Of a DNA stretch of 64,000 nt, positions 1-8,170 are shown in pieces. Below the pieces are notes generated by a model. That model had not been told where the DNA came from and ran no database searches. It saw only the letters and a program-made list of their open reading frames with translations. The first letter of the stretch is position 1, and the number at the start of each line of letters is the position of its first letter. The stretch is from Opitutia bacterium (GTDB lineage Bacteria > Verrucomicrobiota > Verrucomicrobiia > Opitutales > Opitutaceae): assembly GCA_947475065.1 (NCBI GenBank), contig CANJLB010000001.1:62001-126000 (forward strand), read 5' to 3'. The position numbers and the translations under genes were made by a program.

Positions 1-492
1 CTCTCGCAGTTGCAGGCCCCCGGCGCGTTCTCCGAGATGCTCGCCCTCACCGTCGCAGAGGGCGCGCAGGAATTTGATCAGCGCACGCTCCAAATCCACC
101 AGGCCCCCAACACCAAGAGCGACCTCCTCTACAAAAACGCCCTCCGCGACACGGCGAAGACCATCTTCTCCGGCCTCATCGTGGTGGACCCCGACGCGCA
201 GAAGACCGACGCCTACCAGAGCAACCGCAACCTCATGCTCTCCGATGACGCCGAGGCCTGCTCGCTCCCCGGCCTTGAGATCCAGGCCAACGACGTCCGC
301 TGCACGCACGGCGCGACCTCCTCGCGCATTGACCCCGAGCAGGAGTTCTACCTCCAGTCCCGCGGCATCGCCAAGGCCGACGCCGACGAGCTCCTCACCT
401 TCGGTTTCTTCGAGGAAGTCCTCGCCCGCCTCGCCAGCGAGCCATTGCACGACGCCCTCCACGAATTGATCAAAACGAAATTTAAGAAGTAG
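1..492 (+). CDS. sufD: Fe-S cluster assembly protein SufD, C-terminal part (cut by window start)
   Basis: This is the C-terminal ~163 residues of a SufB/SufD-family scaffold subunit of the SUF iron-sulfur assembly complex (SufBCD). The reading frame is open to base 1, so the gene begins outside the window. Family signatures visible are the repeated beta-helix strands with 'LLYKNALRDTAKTIFSGLI', then 'DAYQSNRNLMLSDDAEA', 'PGLEIQANDVRCTHGAT' and the terminal helical 'YLQSRGIAKADADELLTFGF' segment typical of SufD ends. SufD rather than SufB is inferred because SufB proteins normally end in a different Cys/Glu-containing motif. A SufT-like gene lies about 2.2 kb downstream but is separated by unrelated genes, so the two are not one operon. 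Confidence 0.88.
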   Translation, partial: LSQLQAPGAFSEMLALTVAEGAQEFDQRTLQIHQAPNTKSDLLYKNALRDTAKTIFSGLIVVDPDAQKTDAYQSNRNLMLSDDAEACSLPGLEIQANDVRCTHGATSSRIDPEQEFYLQSRGIAKADADELLTFGFFEEVLARLASEPLHDALHELIKTKFKK

Positions 493-555
493 CGGATAGT
501 GTGCCGCGAGCGGCAGGTGAGGTTTTCAAAGTGTATATCTGCCCTCGGGCCTCGA

Positions 556-574
556 CCTCTGGCTTCTGACTTCC
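556..574 (+). repeat. Degenerate 'tctggcttctgactt' intergenic repeat
   Basis: The gap between sufD and tspO carries a pyrimidine-rich run (cctctggcttctgacttcc). The same wording recurs as an inverted pair between menF and metG (32443-32526). It is one member of the short low-complexity repeat family described in the findings. No function can be read from it. Confidence 0.45.
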
Positions 575-577
575 GCA

Positions 578-1063
578 ATGAGCATCCAACCCATCTGCCG
601 CAGCAAATCCGTTCCCGGTCTTATCGGCTGGCTGCTGCTGTGTTTTGCGGCGGCGGCAGGTGGGGCGGTGTTTATGCCGGGGGAGTGGTATGCCGGGCTC
701 AACAAGCCGGCGTGGAATCCGCCGGGCTGGCTTTTCGGTCCGGTCTGGTCGGCGCTCTACACGATGATGGCGGTGGCGGCGTGGCTGGTCTGGCGGCGCG
801 GGGGCTTCGCCGCGCAACGCCGTCCGCTGCGGTGGTTCCTCGCGCAGCTCGTCATGAACGCCGTGTGGACACCGCTGTTTTTCGGGCTGCACCGGCCCGG
901 CGTGGCGTTGGCGGAGATCCTCCTGCTGTGGCTGGCCATCGCCGCGACGCTGGTGACCTTTTGGCCCGTGAGCCGTGCCGCCGCCTGGCTCCTCGCGCCT
1001 TACCTCGCGTGGGTGAGTTTTGCCACCGTGCTGAACGGCACGTTGTGGCAGCTGAACGGATAA
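578..1063 (+). CDS. tspO: TspO/MBR family membrane protein
   Basis: 161 residues with five predicted membrane helices (about residues 12-32, 48-65, 82-100, 105-125 and 133-152), the expected size for the TspO/peripheral benzodiazepine receptor family. Family residues are clear: 'GLNKPAWNPPGWLFGPVWSALYTMM' holds the conserved W-x-P-P and W-x-x-L-Y positions, followed by 'NAVWTPLFFG' and the C-terminal 'YLAWVSFATVLNGTLWQLN'. Bacterial TspO proteins bind porphyrins and are linked to tetrapyrrole and stress control in the cytoplasmic membrane. The ATG was chosen because it follows a non-coding gap and gives a normal family N-terminus. No neighbour suggests a specific partner here. Confidence 0.9.
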   Translation: MSIQPICRSKSVPGLIGWLLLCFAAAAGGAVFMPGEWYAGLNKPAWNPPGWLFGPVWSALYTMMAVAAWLVWRRGGFAAQRRPLRWFLAQLVMNAVWTPLFFGLHRPGVALAEILLLWLAIAATLVTFWPVSRAAAWLLAPYLAWVSFATVLNGTLWQLNG

Positions 1064-1119
1064 CAATCGCCAAAATCACGGCTTGTCGGACTCGAAAACC
1101 ACCCGCTACGGCCAGTCTC

Positions 1120-1215
1120 AACTCGCTTGACGGATACCCGCCCGACCTCCAAGACGAGGCGACCAAGACCGTGCTCGCGCAAGCTGAACTCCTCTGCGCC
1201 GACTGGGCAAATTGA
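1120..1215 (+). pseudogene. 3' stub resembling type I restriction subunit HsdR (DUF3387 end)
   Basis: Downstream of tspO an open frame without any plausible start reads 'LDGYPPDLQDEATKTVLAQA' followed by 'ELLCADWAN' and a TGA. This matches the pattern at the extreme C-terminus of many type I restriction endonuclease R subunits, as I remember that family (YPPDKQ-x-x-AT-x-x-VL-x-QAELL). Only about 30 residues survive and no other restriction-modification gene is present, so this is read as a remnant left by a deletion. The identification rests on one short motif and is moderate at best. Confidence 0.42.
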
Positions 1216-1439
1216 GGCAAATCTTTCCTGACGGTTTCACTTTCGGTAACAGGGCCGCCCGCCGCTCTCCCGCTCTCCATGAAATCCCGCTCCCCTGCCC
1301 GCCCCCACCGCCGCGCCCCGGCTGCCCGTCCCTCCCCCGCTCCCGTCTCCGCACCCTCGCCCTCTCCATTCGCTTCCCACGCCGCCGCCCGTGAGCACCT
1401 CATCCAGTTGCGTTTGGCCGCGGTGGGCCAGAGCCCCCT

Positions 1440-2552
1440 ATGGCGACGCGGACTGCGTCCCGGCCATGGCTCAATGACCATCCCACCGTTATGCAGGTGC
1501 TCAAGTCGCACTTCGATGGCCGTCCCATCACCAAGCAGAACCTCAGTGACTGGCGGCTGGGCGGTTTTCAGGACTGGCTTAAGCAGCGGGAGTCCCTCGC
1601 CCTCGCCACCTCCTTTCTGGAGGAAGCGGCGGATTATGCCGGTCTGGCCGCCTCCGGCCCCACGCTCGCTGACCGTCTTGCCGCGCTCTCGGCTGTCGCC
1701 GTGGGCCAGATCTTCCAAGCCGCCATCCACGCTCCCGCCGGTTCGGAGCAAGCCAGCCAGATCATCACGGCGGTCCGCGAGCTGTCGCGTCTCCGCCAGG
1801 CCGGCCTTGCCTCTGCGGAAGCCGCTCGGACTCAGGCCGACTGGCAGCGCCAGCAGGACGAGTTCGCCCGCCAGGACCGCCATGCCAAGCTTCTGGCGCG
1901 ACTTAAGGCAGCGGAGCAAAGGGAGAGCGAAATCAGTTATTTAAATTCAACCGAGGACTACTACAATGTGGATGTCCTCCGGGCTTGGTATCGCGCCGGT
2001 GTCGAACACGGCTTGCCCAATGACGAATGGTATCCTCCCCGGGTAAAGGCCCCGGCACCTAAACCCGCTTCGCGTGCTGCCAAAAGCGCTGCTCGCGCCA
2101 CTAAAATCGCCGGCTCGAATCCCACCCCTGTCTCCTCCAATCCGTCAAACCCCGTAAAGCCTCCTTCTGTGGCCAGCTCCCTTCCCCTCACCGCCCCGCC
2201 GCCTTCGATCACGCCCGCTCCGCCTCCGCCTGTAGCGGTGCCTCTCCCGCCTGCGCCGGCCATCTCGGCTTCGATCGCATCCACCGCGCCAGCATCCCCG
2301 ACCCCGGCCGCCAATCACCCCGCCATCTCCTCCTCTGCCTCCGCCCCCCTCAAGCCGGCTCAGGACCTGATCAAGCCTGCTCCGGCCAAATTGAAGCAGC
2401 TTGTGCCCACCCCTTCCATCTATCCGTCGAGTATTGCCAACGTCAGCGATGCCACGCGCTATGCCCCGTCTGGGGAATGGCCGCCAATTGATTCCAACGT
2501 GACCCCCGCCGGTCATCCCCAGTCCAACCCAGTCGTGCCTAGTCGTGCCTAG
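1440..2552 (+). CDS. Uncharacterised protein, DUF3486/small-terminase-like N-terminus with Pro/Ala/Ser-rich tail
   Basis: Residues 12-185 form a compact, mostly helical region beginning 'WLNDHPTVMQVLKSHFDGRP' and 'ITKQNLSDWRLGGFQDWLKQ'. This resembles a paralogous family in Verrucomicrobiota genomes with a helix-turn-helix-like front end similar to phage Mu gp27/small terminase proteins (from memory, not searched). Residues ~195-360 are Pro/Ala/Ser-rich low complexity. Homologues usually have 25-30 more residues before the WLN motif. The other plus frame just upstream (from ATG 1279) carries a plausible N-terminus, 'AAREHLIQLRLAAVGQSP', so a frameshift near 1400-1440 may have split the gene. 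If not, translation starts at ATG 1440. Function unknown; no phage genes adjoin. Confidence 0.5.
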   Translation: MATRTASRPWLNDHPTVMQVLKSHFDGRPITKQNLSDWRLGGFQDWLKQRESLALATSFLEEAADYAGLAASGPTLADRLAALSAVAVGQIFQAAIHAPAGSEQASQIITAVRELSRLRQAGLASAEAARTQADWQRQQDEFARQDRHAKLLARLKAAEQRESEISYLNSTEDYYNVDVLRAWYRAGVEHGLPNDEWYPPRVKAPAPKPASRAAKSAARATKIAGSNPTPVSSNPSNPVKPPSVASSLPLTAPPPSITPAPPPPVAVPLPPAPAISASIASTAPASPTPAANHPAISSSASAPLKPAQDLIKPAPAKLKQLVPTPSIYPSSIANVSDATRYAPSGEWPPIDSNVTPAGHPQSNPVVPSRA

Positions 2553-2636
2553 TCGTATCCGGCTCCCGGCTCTCAGCTCTCGACTCTTAGCTCTCAGTTC
2601 CTGACTCTCCCCCTCCCGACTCTCCCCTTCATTCCT
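2531..2636 (+). repeat. Direct repeat and degenerate pyrimidine tract after the 1440-2552 gene
   Basis: The 10-bp unit agtcgtgcct occurs twice in tandem with a partial third copy (2531-2556). It overlaps the end of the preceding gene and runs into a pyrimidine-rich stretch of 'ctctcagctctcgactcttagctctcag' type up to the next gene. The stretch lacks any stable reading frame and resembles the other short-period repeats of this window. Confidence 0.5.
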
Positions 2637-2676
2637 TGCTTTGCTTCTTGGCGTCATTGCGCTTCACTCCTTCCGG

Positions 2677-3249
2677 ATGTCTATCGTCAAAGACCGCACT
2701 CTCTCTCGCGAGCTCACCGCCACCCAGATTCCTTCTGGCGACAAAACCTCCTTGCCCGTCGGCACGAAGGTGATGATCCATCAGACGCTCGGCGGCAGCT
2801 TTACGGTGCAGACTGACTTCGGCCTCTTCCGTCTCGACGCGAAGGATGCCGATGCCATTGGCGAGCAGGTCGCCGACCATTCCGTGAAGGCCGCCACCCT
2901 CGCCGACGGCGCGCCGGACCCCGAGGCCGTCTGGGCCCAGCTCCGGCTGGTGTTCGACCCCGAGATCCCCGTCAACATCGTGGATCTTGGCCTCGTCTAT
3001 TCGATGGATGTGGCGAAAGTTACCCCGCCCGCCGACACCCCCGCCGCTGCGGCGGGCTATCAGGTCAACGTGGCGATGACCCTCACGGCCCCCGGCTGCG
3101 GCATGGGCCCGGCCATCGCCGAAGATGCCAAAACCAAAATTCTCCTCGTCCCCGGCGTGAGCCTCGCCGATGTCCGCATCACCTGGGACCCGCCGTGGAA
3201 CCAGTCCATGATCAGCGAAGAAGGCAAAATGAAGCTCGGGCTGATCTGA
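2677..3249 (+). CDS. sufT: SufT-like Fe-S assembly factor (DUF59/MIP18 family)
   Basis: 190 residues from ATG 2677; an in-frame upstream TTG at 2641 would add residues with no family match. The N-terminal ~80 residues match the extension found in long SufT proteins ('VGTKVMIHQTLGGSFTVQTD'). Residues ~85-185 form a DUF59 domain with 'DPEIPVNIVDLGLVYSMDV', 'MTLTAPGCGMGPAIAEDAK' and 'VRITWDPPWNQSMISEEGK'. The single Cys in APGCG is the conserved candidate ligand. SufT proteins help maturation of Fe-S proteins, so the gene probably works with the SUF system whose sufD end opens the window. The stretch at residues ~118-128 is a small Pro/Ala-rich insertion. Confidence 0.85.
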   Translation: MSIVKDRTLSRELTATQIPSGDKTSLPVGTKVMIHQTLGGSFTVQTDFGLFRLDAKDADAIGEQVADHSVKAATLADGAPDPEAVWAQLRLVFDPEIPVNIVDLGLVYSMDVAKVTPPADTPAAAAGYQVNVAMTLTAPGCGMGPAIAEDAKTKILLVPGVSLADVRITWDPPWNQSMISEEGKMKLGLI

Positions 3250-3298
3250 AAACGCACAGCTACGCCGTGCCTACGGCTGCTCGCGCATAGCGTGGCCA

Positions 3299-3433
3299 TC
3301 ACGGCCGGCGGAGCACCAGCTGCAGCATTTGCCAGGGCAGTTGGTTGAAGGCGCCGTTGAGGTATTGCGCGATGAGCGCACCGGCGCCAGCCAGCAGCAA
3401 CAGGCCGAGCAGCGAGCGCAGGGCGTAGCTCAC
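3299..3433 (-). CDS. Possible small single-span membrane protein
   Basis: A 44-codon minus-strand frame starting at GTG encodes one strong hydrophobic helix ('LLGLLLLAGAGALIAQYLNG') and an amphipathic, aromatic C-terminus ('LPWQMLQLVLRRP'). It lies between convergent sufT and the divergent MATE gene. I do not recognise a family. It could also be untranslated sequence, because a GTG start with no visible ribosome binding site is weak evidence. The hydrophobic profile and full use of the gap are the only support. Confidence 0.3.
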   Translation of the reverse strand: MSYALRSLLGLLLLAGAGALIAQYLNGAFNQLPWQMLQLVLRRP

Positions 3434-3539
3434 GATGGGTGAACCGGATGGGCTTAATTTTAAAAGCCCCAGCGCCCCCCTCGCCTCCCCCGTTGACACC
3501 GCCCCGTGTCTGCGCGGTATGGTGGATGTTTTGTCCCGC

Positions 3540-4922
3540 ATGAGCGCGCCCGAATCCAGCAAGCCCAATCTCCTCGCCATCGCGTGGCCGATCTTCGTCG
3601 AGCAGGGGCTGCGCATCCTCATCGGCATCGTGGACTTTTACATGGTCAGCCAGATCTCCGAAGGTGCCGCGGCCGCCCTCGACGTGAGCAACCGGCTGCT
3701 GTTCGCCTGCCTGATCATCTTCAATTTTGTGGCCATCGGCGCCAGCGTGGTCATCACACACCACCTCGGCTCGGGCGACCGGACCGGGGCGGGCCGGATC
3801 ACAACCAACGCCATCGCGGTCAACACCTGGCTGGGAGCGATCACGAGCGTGGCCGTGTTTCTCGGCGCCGCCCCGCTGCTGCGGATGATGAAGATGCCCG
3901 ACCATCTCATGGCCTTCGGGCTGCCCTTTCTCTCGCTGATGGGCGGCACGCTGTTCATGGAGGCGATGAACATGTCCATCGCCGGCACGCTCCGCGCGCA
4001 CAAGCACACGCGCGACGCGATGTTCGTCATCGGTGCGCAAAATATCCTCAATGTCGCGGGCAACTGCGTGCTGCTGTACGGTCTGTTTGGAGCGCCCAAA
4101 ATGGGCGTGACCGGCGTCGCGCTTTCCAGCGTATTCAGCCGGTGCTGCGCGTGCGTGGCATTCTGGGTGCTCCTCGACTACCGGACCCATCTGCGGCTGC
4201 GCGTGCGTGATTTTTTTGCCATCTCCTGGCCGGTCATCCGGCGGGTGCTCCGCATCGGCCTGCCCGCGGCGGCGGAAAACGGCTGCTATCTGAGTGCGCT
4301 GATGCTCGTGACGACTTTCACGGCGCGGCTGGGCGAGGACAGCCTCGCGATCCAGGCCTTTGCCTTCAACCTCCAGCGGTTCGTCATCCTCTTTAGCATT
4401 TCGATCGGCCTGGGCACCGAAATCATGGTGGGGCATCTCGTCGGAGCAGGCCGGCTGGAAGAGGCCTACCACGGGCTCCTGCGGAGCCTGCGCACGGGCC
4501 TGGTCGTCGCCCTCGTCGGCATTCTGATCATTGCCGCCGCCTCGCCCTGGCTGATGACGCTGTTCAGCAAACGGCCGGAAATCATCGCCAGCACCGTGCA
4601 CCTGCTCTACCTCTCCATTTTAATCGAGACAGGGCGGGTGTTCAACATTGTCGTCATCAACTCGCTGCGCGCCACCGGCGATGTCGGCTTTCCGCTCAAG
4701 ATGGCCGTTCTCTCGATGTGGGGGGTGTGGGTGCCGCTCGCGTGGGCGCTCGGCCTATGGCTAGGCTTCGGACTGCCGGGCATCTGGATCGCGATGGCAA
4801 CGGACGAATGGCTGCGCGGCCTGCTCATGCATCGCCGTTGGAAGCAGCGCCATTGGATGAAGACCTCTGCCCGCGCCCGCGCACACGTCACGGCCGCGAC
4901 CGACGATGCCGCGCTGGCGTGA
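3540..4922 (+). CDS. MATE family multidrug/toxin efflux transporter
   Basis: 460 residues from ATG 3540 with about twelve hydrophobic segments, the normal size and topology of MATE/NorM cation-coupled exporters. The N-terminal helix 'LLAIAWPIFVEQGLRILIGI' followed by 'VDFYMVSQI' and the second-half equivalent 'VLRIGLPAAAENGCYLSALM' show the internal two-fold repeat of the family. Earlier in-frame starts (3435, 3519) would prepend non-hydrophobic sequence. A TTGACA hexamer lies at 3493-3498, but its best -10 partner is 19 bases away, so the promoter is uncertain. Substrate cannot be inferred; no regulator gene adjoins. Confidence 0.87.
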   Translation: MSAPESSKPNLLAIAWPIFVEQGLRILIGIVDFYMVSQISEGAAAALDVSNRLLFACLIIFNFVAIGASVVITHHLGSGDRTGAGRITTNAIAVNTWLGAITSVAVFLGAAPLLRMMKMPDHLMAFGLPFLSLMGGTLFMEAMNMSIAGTLRAHKHTRDAMFVIGAQNILNVAGNCVLLYGLFGAPKMGVTGVALSSVFSRCCACVAFWVLLDYRTHLRLRVRDFFAISWPVIRRVLRIGLPAAAENGCYLSALMLVTTFTARLGEDSLAIQAFAFNLQRFVILFSISIGLGTEIMVGHLVGAGRLEEAYHGLLRSLRTGLVVALVGILIIAAASPWLMTLFSKRPEIIASTVHLLYLSILIETGRVFNIVVINSLRATGDVGFPLKMAVLSMWGVWVPLAWALGLWLGFGLPGIWIAMATDEWLRGLLMHRRWKQRHWMKTSARARAHVTAATDDAALA

Positions 4923-5018
4923 CGGCCGCCGGTGCGGCCAGAGCACACCCGACATGCCGGCGGGAGCCGCGGCAAGCAGAGCCGGTGGGCGACAGTGAAC
5001 CCGACCCAGACCGAGGGA

Positions 5019-7046
5019 CTATTTGTCAGTTGCTGGTAAAGGATCAGAACTGATGTTCCAATTGATACCGTCGGGCGAAAGCAGAAGTAGACCGGTCGCC
5101 TCGGATCTGTCACCCGAGGGCAACAAAGTGCCAACAGAGAGCCATTGCGTGTCATCCCAGAGTATGGCCAGCAGGTCGGCGGTCGTGCCTGCTTCGCGCG
5201 GCTTCCAGAGCAAGCCGTCGGAAGAGGTAAGGATCAGGCCGCCGGTGCCCACGGCCACGTAGAGGTCGCCGTTCCAGGCCACGTCGCGCAGCCGTTCGGA
5301 GCCGGCAAAGAGGATGCTGTTGAGCGGGACGACCGTGGCGGTCAGGCGATCCAAGGCCAAGGTCGCGGCCAAGGGCAGCGTCACCGTGAGTTTTTGGGTG
5401 ACTTTGGGCGCGGCAAGCCGGTTCGCGTCGCCGGCCTGCGCAGCCGAGATCGTCGCCGTGCCCTTGCCCACAATGATCAGCATGCTGCCGGTGATGGTCG
5501 CAACGAGGGGATTCGAGCTGCTGTAGGTCACAGGCAGACCGGAGCTGGCGCTGGCCGTGAGCACGAAGGGCTCGGCGCCGGTTTGCTTGGCCGGGAGCGC
5601 GGCAAACGTGATGGTTTGCGGGGCCTTGGCGATGACAAGCGTGCCGGATTTCGAGCCGGTGCGCTGAGAGCTTTCAATCGTCGCAACCACCGTGTAGCTG
5701 CCGGCATCGGTCGGAGGGGTCGCACTGCCGTTATAGGTGACGTTCACCGTCAGGCCGGCAGGCGAAGTGCTGGCCGTCACACTTTTCGGCGAGTTACTGA
5801 ACGTCTGCGCCAGGCCCGAGAGTGTCACGGTGGTGGGCGCCTTGGTGATGACAAACGAGCCGCTGGCGCTGCCGGAATTGTTGGGCGCAGTCACGGTGGC
5901 GAGGACCACATAGGTGCCGGGGTTCGTCGGTGCCGTGACACTGCCGTCGTAGCTCAGGCTGACGGTCAGGCCGGTGGGGTTGGTTTTGGCCGTGGCCGTG
6001 CGCGGGGCTCCGGTAAAGGTCTGCGTCAGCCCGGAAAGCGACACGGTGGCCGGGGCCTTGCTGACGGTGAGCGTCGCCACACTGGTGGAGGCGCTGCCGA
6101 GGGTGTTGGTCACAACCGCGCGGAAACGGTCCCCGCTCATCGCCACGATGGTCTTTGGCACCGACAGAGTGGCCGTGGTCGCCCCGCTGATGCCGGTGCC
6201 GTTAGTCAGAGTGGCAAATGTCTCGTTGCCGGCCACCGCCCGCTGCCATTGGAAAGTGAATTGCGCGGTGCCGCTGGCCGACACAGTGAAGCTGGCCGTC
6301 TGTCCGGCCGTCACGGTTTTGCTTTCGGGCTGGGTGAGGATGACCGGCGCCGTGTTGACCTTTAGCACGGCGGCACTGGAAGTCACCGTGCCAAGGGTGT
6401 TAGTGGCGACGGCGGTGTAGCTCGCGGCATCGCTCGGCTGCGTGTCGGTGAGCGTGAGAACCGATGTGACGGAGCGCCGCAGGCCGTTGGAGAAGCTGAG
6501 GCTGGAGGATGTCACTGTACCATGTGCGGTTGTGACTCCATCCTTGCGCCATTCCAGCGTCGGCGTGAAGTTCCCGCTGACGGAGGCCGTGGCTGAAAAG
6601 CTGACCGTCTGTCCGATATTTACTGTCCGGCCGGTCGGCGGAGTGGCAATCACCGGCGCCGTGTTAACCGTGAGCACCGCACTCGCACTCACGCTGCTGA
6701 CTGTGTTGGTGGCCACAACGCTGTAGGTGCCGGTGGAGGCACCTGACACGTTGGAAAGCGTGAGCGTCGCACCGGTCGCGCCGGTGATGGTCGTGCCGTT
6801 TTTCTTCCACTTGAAAGTCGGTTCCGGGCCACCGGTGGCTGCGACGCTGAAGCTGACCGTCTGACCGGCGTTCGCCGTCTGGTCAATCGGTGCAGACGTG
6901 ATCACAGGCGGAGCGAGCACGGTCAGGATGGCCGGACGGGTGGCCACCGTGATGTTGGGGTCAGTGACCTCCAGAATGTAGCTGCCGGCATCGCTCAGCT
7001 GAACTCCCGAGAGAGTAAGCGTGAAGTTGGTCCTTCCAGGAAGCAC
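5019..7046 (-). CDS. Ig-like/MBG-domain repeat protein with C-terminal propeller blades, 5'-truncated
   Basis: The frame encodes about four Ig-like domains (each with 'TVSFSA..G', a buried Trp in 'FKWKKNG', and 'GTYSVVATN'). Two MBG-type beta domains follow ('TVTLSGLAQTF..'), then a bacterial Ig-like segment and at least two short beta-propeller blades ('LYVAVGTGGLILTSSDGLLW'). Such proteins are exported surface or polymer-binding proteins, but there is no signal peptide. Ig homology continues in frame upstream of the GTG at 7046 as far as ~7244, where a TGA that is also the stop of the upstream hydrolase closes the frame, without any ATG or GTG in between. The propeller also seems too short. 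I read it as a fragment that lost its start and possibly its end; expression is doubtful. Confidence 0.7.
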   Translation of the reverse strand: MLPGRTNFTLTLSGVQLSDAGSYILEVTDPNITVATRPAILTVLAPPVITSAPIDQTANAGQTVSFSVAATGGPEPTFKWKKNGTTITGATGATLTLSNVSGASTGTYSVVATNTVSSVSASAVLTVNTAPVIATPPTGRTVNIGQTVSFSATASVSGNFTPTLEWRKDGVTTAHGTVTSSSLSFSNGLRRSVTSVLTLTDTQPSDAASYTAVATNTLGTVTSSAAVLKVNTAPVILTQPESKTVTAGQTASFTVSASGTAQFTFQWQRAVAGNETFATLTNGTGISGATTATLSVPKTIVAMSGDRFRAVVTNTLGSASTSVATLTVSKAPATVSLSGLTQTFTGAPRTATAKTNPTGLTVSLSYDGSVTAPTNPGTYVVLATVTAPNNSGSASGSFVITKAPTTVTLSGLAQTFSNSPKSVTASTSPAGLTVNVTYNGSATPPTDAGSYTVVATIESSQRTGSKSGTLVIAKAPQTITFAALPAKQTGAEPFVLTASASSGLPVTYSSSNPLVATITGSMLIIVGKGTATISAAQAGDANRLAAPKVTQKLTVTLPLAATLALDRLTATVVPLNSILFAGSERLRDVAWNGDLYVAVGTGGLILTSSDGLLWKPREAGTTADLLAILWDDTQWLSVGTLLPSGDRSEATGLLLLSPDGINWNISSDPLPATDK

Positions 7047-7244
7047 CGCTCCGTCTTTCAGCCATTGGAACGTGGTCGGCGCCGTCTCCGTGACGGTCCC
7101 ATGCGCAGAAAAAGAGACCGTGGCACCCTCATTAACTGTTCTGCTAACCGGTTGAGTTGTGACTGTGTTCGGATGCAGATTGCCCGCCTGCCCCTCGAAT
7201 GATGGATCTCCCGCTTCCGCAAATCCTGATGCTGTCAGCCATGG

Positions 7245-8021
7245 TCAGGACGCCACCGCTTCGGTGACAAGCCGGACAAACTCCACCCGCGCCTCCATGT
7301 GGGGGTTGTGTCCGCAGCCTGCGATGGTCACAATCTTCGCCGCCGGAAAATGACCCCGAATGGCCGTGGCGTCCTCCGGTCTCACAAAGTCCGACTGGCC
7401 GCCGGTGATGAACTGCGCCAGCCCGTCATAGCGGTCGCCGGACACGAGCGGATTTTCCACCAGAACGGGCACCGCCGCGGTGAGTGTGGGCAGGTTGATC
7501 GTCCACCGCCACGCCCCGCCCGGTTCTTGCTCCAGGTTGGTTGTCAGAAATTTCCGCATGAGCGGAGCGGGTACGAGCGATTCCATGGCCCGCTCGGCGT
7601 CGCCGCGCGACGCGATAGCATCCAGCCGCAGCGCACGCATTGCCGCAAATTCAGCCCGTTCCAGTTTTTCGGGATAGGCACGCGGAGCAATGTCCACTAC
7701 GACGAGCCGCGCCACGCGTTCCGGGGCACGGCAGGCCAGCCGCATCGCCACCTTGCCACCGAGACTGTGGCCGAGCAACGCCGCCCGCGCCAGCCTCTGG
7801 GAGTCAAGCCATGCAAGTACATCGTCCGCCAGCACCCCATAGTTCATGGCGATGTCGTGCGGCGAGCGCCCGTGGTTTCTCAAATCCAACGCGGACACAT
7901 GAAAAGTCCCCGCCAGCTCCGTCCCCACCGAGAGCCAGTTGCGTGACGAACCGAGCATCCCGTGCAGGATGACCAGCGGCGGCCGGCCCGCCCCGCCCAG
8001 ATCGCGATGGAAGAGTTGCAT
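7245..8021 (-). CDS. Alpha/beta-hydrolase, YbfF-like esterase
   Basis: 258 residues with a full alpha/beta-hydrolase core. 'LVILHGMLGSSRNWL' is the oxyanion-hole HG motif, 'DLRNHGRSPHD' the conserved loop, and 'LLGHSLGGKVAMRLA' the nucleophile elbow with catalytic Ser in GHSLGG. A late acidic residue lies in 'ITGGQSDFV', and the catalytic His is in 'GCGHNPHMEA' near residue 238. This layout matches YbfF/ABHD11-type acyl esterases. ATG 8021 gives a standard N-terminus. Its stop is the only barrier to read-through into the downstream Ig-like frame, since both share one frame. The natural substrate is not predictable. mutS diverges upstream. Confidence 0.85.
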   Translation of the reverse strand: MQLFHRDLGGAGRPPLVILHGMLGSSRNWLSVGTELAGTFHVSALDLRNHGRSPHDIAMNYGVLADDVLAWLDSQRLARAALLGHSLGGKVAMRLACRAPERVARLVVVDIAPRAYPEKLERAEFAAMRALRLDAIASRGDAERAMESLVPAPLMRKFLTTNLEQEPGGAWRWTINLPTLTAAVPVLVENPLVSGDRYDGLAQFITGGQSDFVRPEDATAIRGHFPAAKIVTIAGCGHNPHMEARVEFVRLVTEAVAS

Positions 8022-8023
8022 GG

Positions 8024-8163
8024 CAGCGAGAGTAGCGGGCAGCGAACAGCCGGGAGCGAGTAGAAATCGCCATGCAGGCGGTTCGCCGCCCGCGCCCTAA
8101 CATGCTCCCTCAACTGCCTTGCGCTGCATTCATGCTCGCTACTCACTCCTCGCTCCTCGCTAC
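8024..8163. repeat. Inverted pair of short degenerate repeats between hydrolase and mutS
   Basis: Left copy (8024-8073) reads gagagtagcgggcagcgaac and gagcgagtag. The right copy (8134-8163) is its inverted relative, ctcgctactcactcctcgct. The two arms lie in the divergent promoter interval of the hydrolase and mutS. The similarity is in wording rather than exact, as in the other members of this family. Confidence 0.5.
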
Positions 8164-8170
8164 TTTTCCC

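Noticed and set aside
3493-3523. TTGACA hexamer upstream of the MATE gene as a sigma-70 promoter
   Set aside because: The best -10 (tatggt) is 19 bases away and would put the start of transcription at the start codon. Mentioned only as uncertain.
3060-4601. 513-residue minus-strand open frame opposite sufT and the MATE gene
   Set aside because: It is His/Arg/Asp/Gly-rich with no domain pattern and runs antisense to two clearly homologous genes; long antisense frames are expected at high GC.
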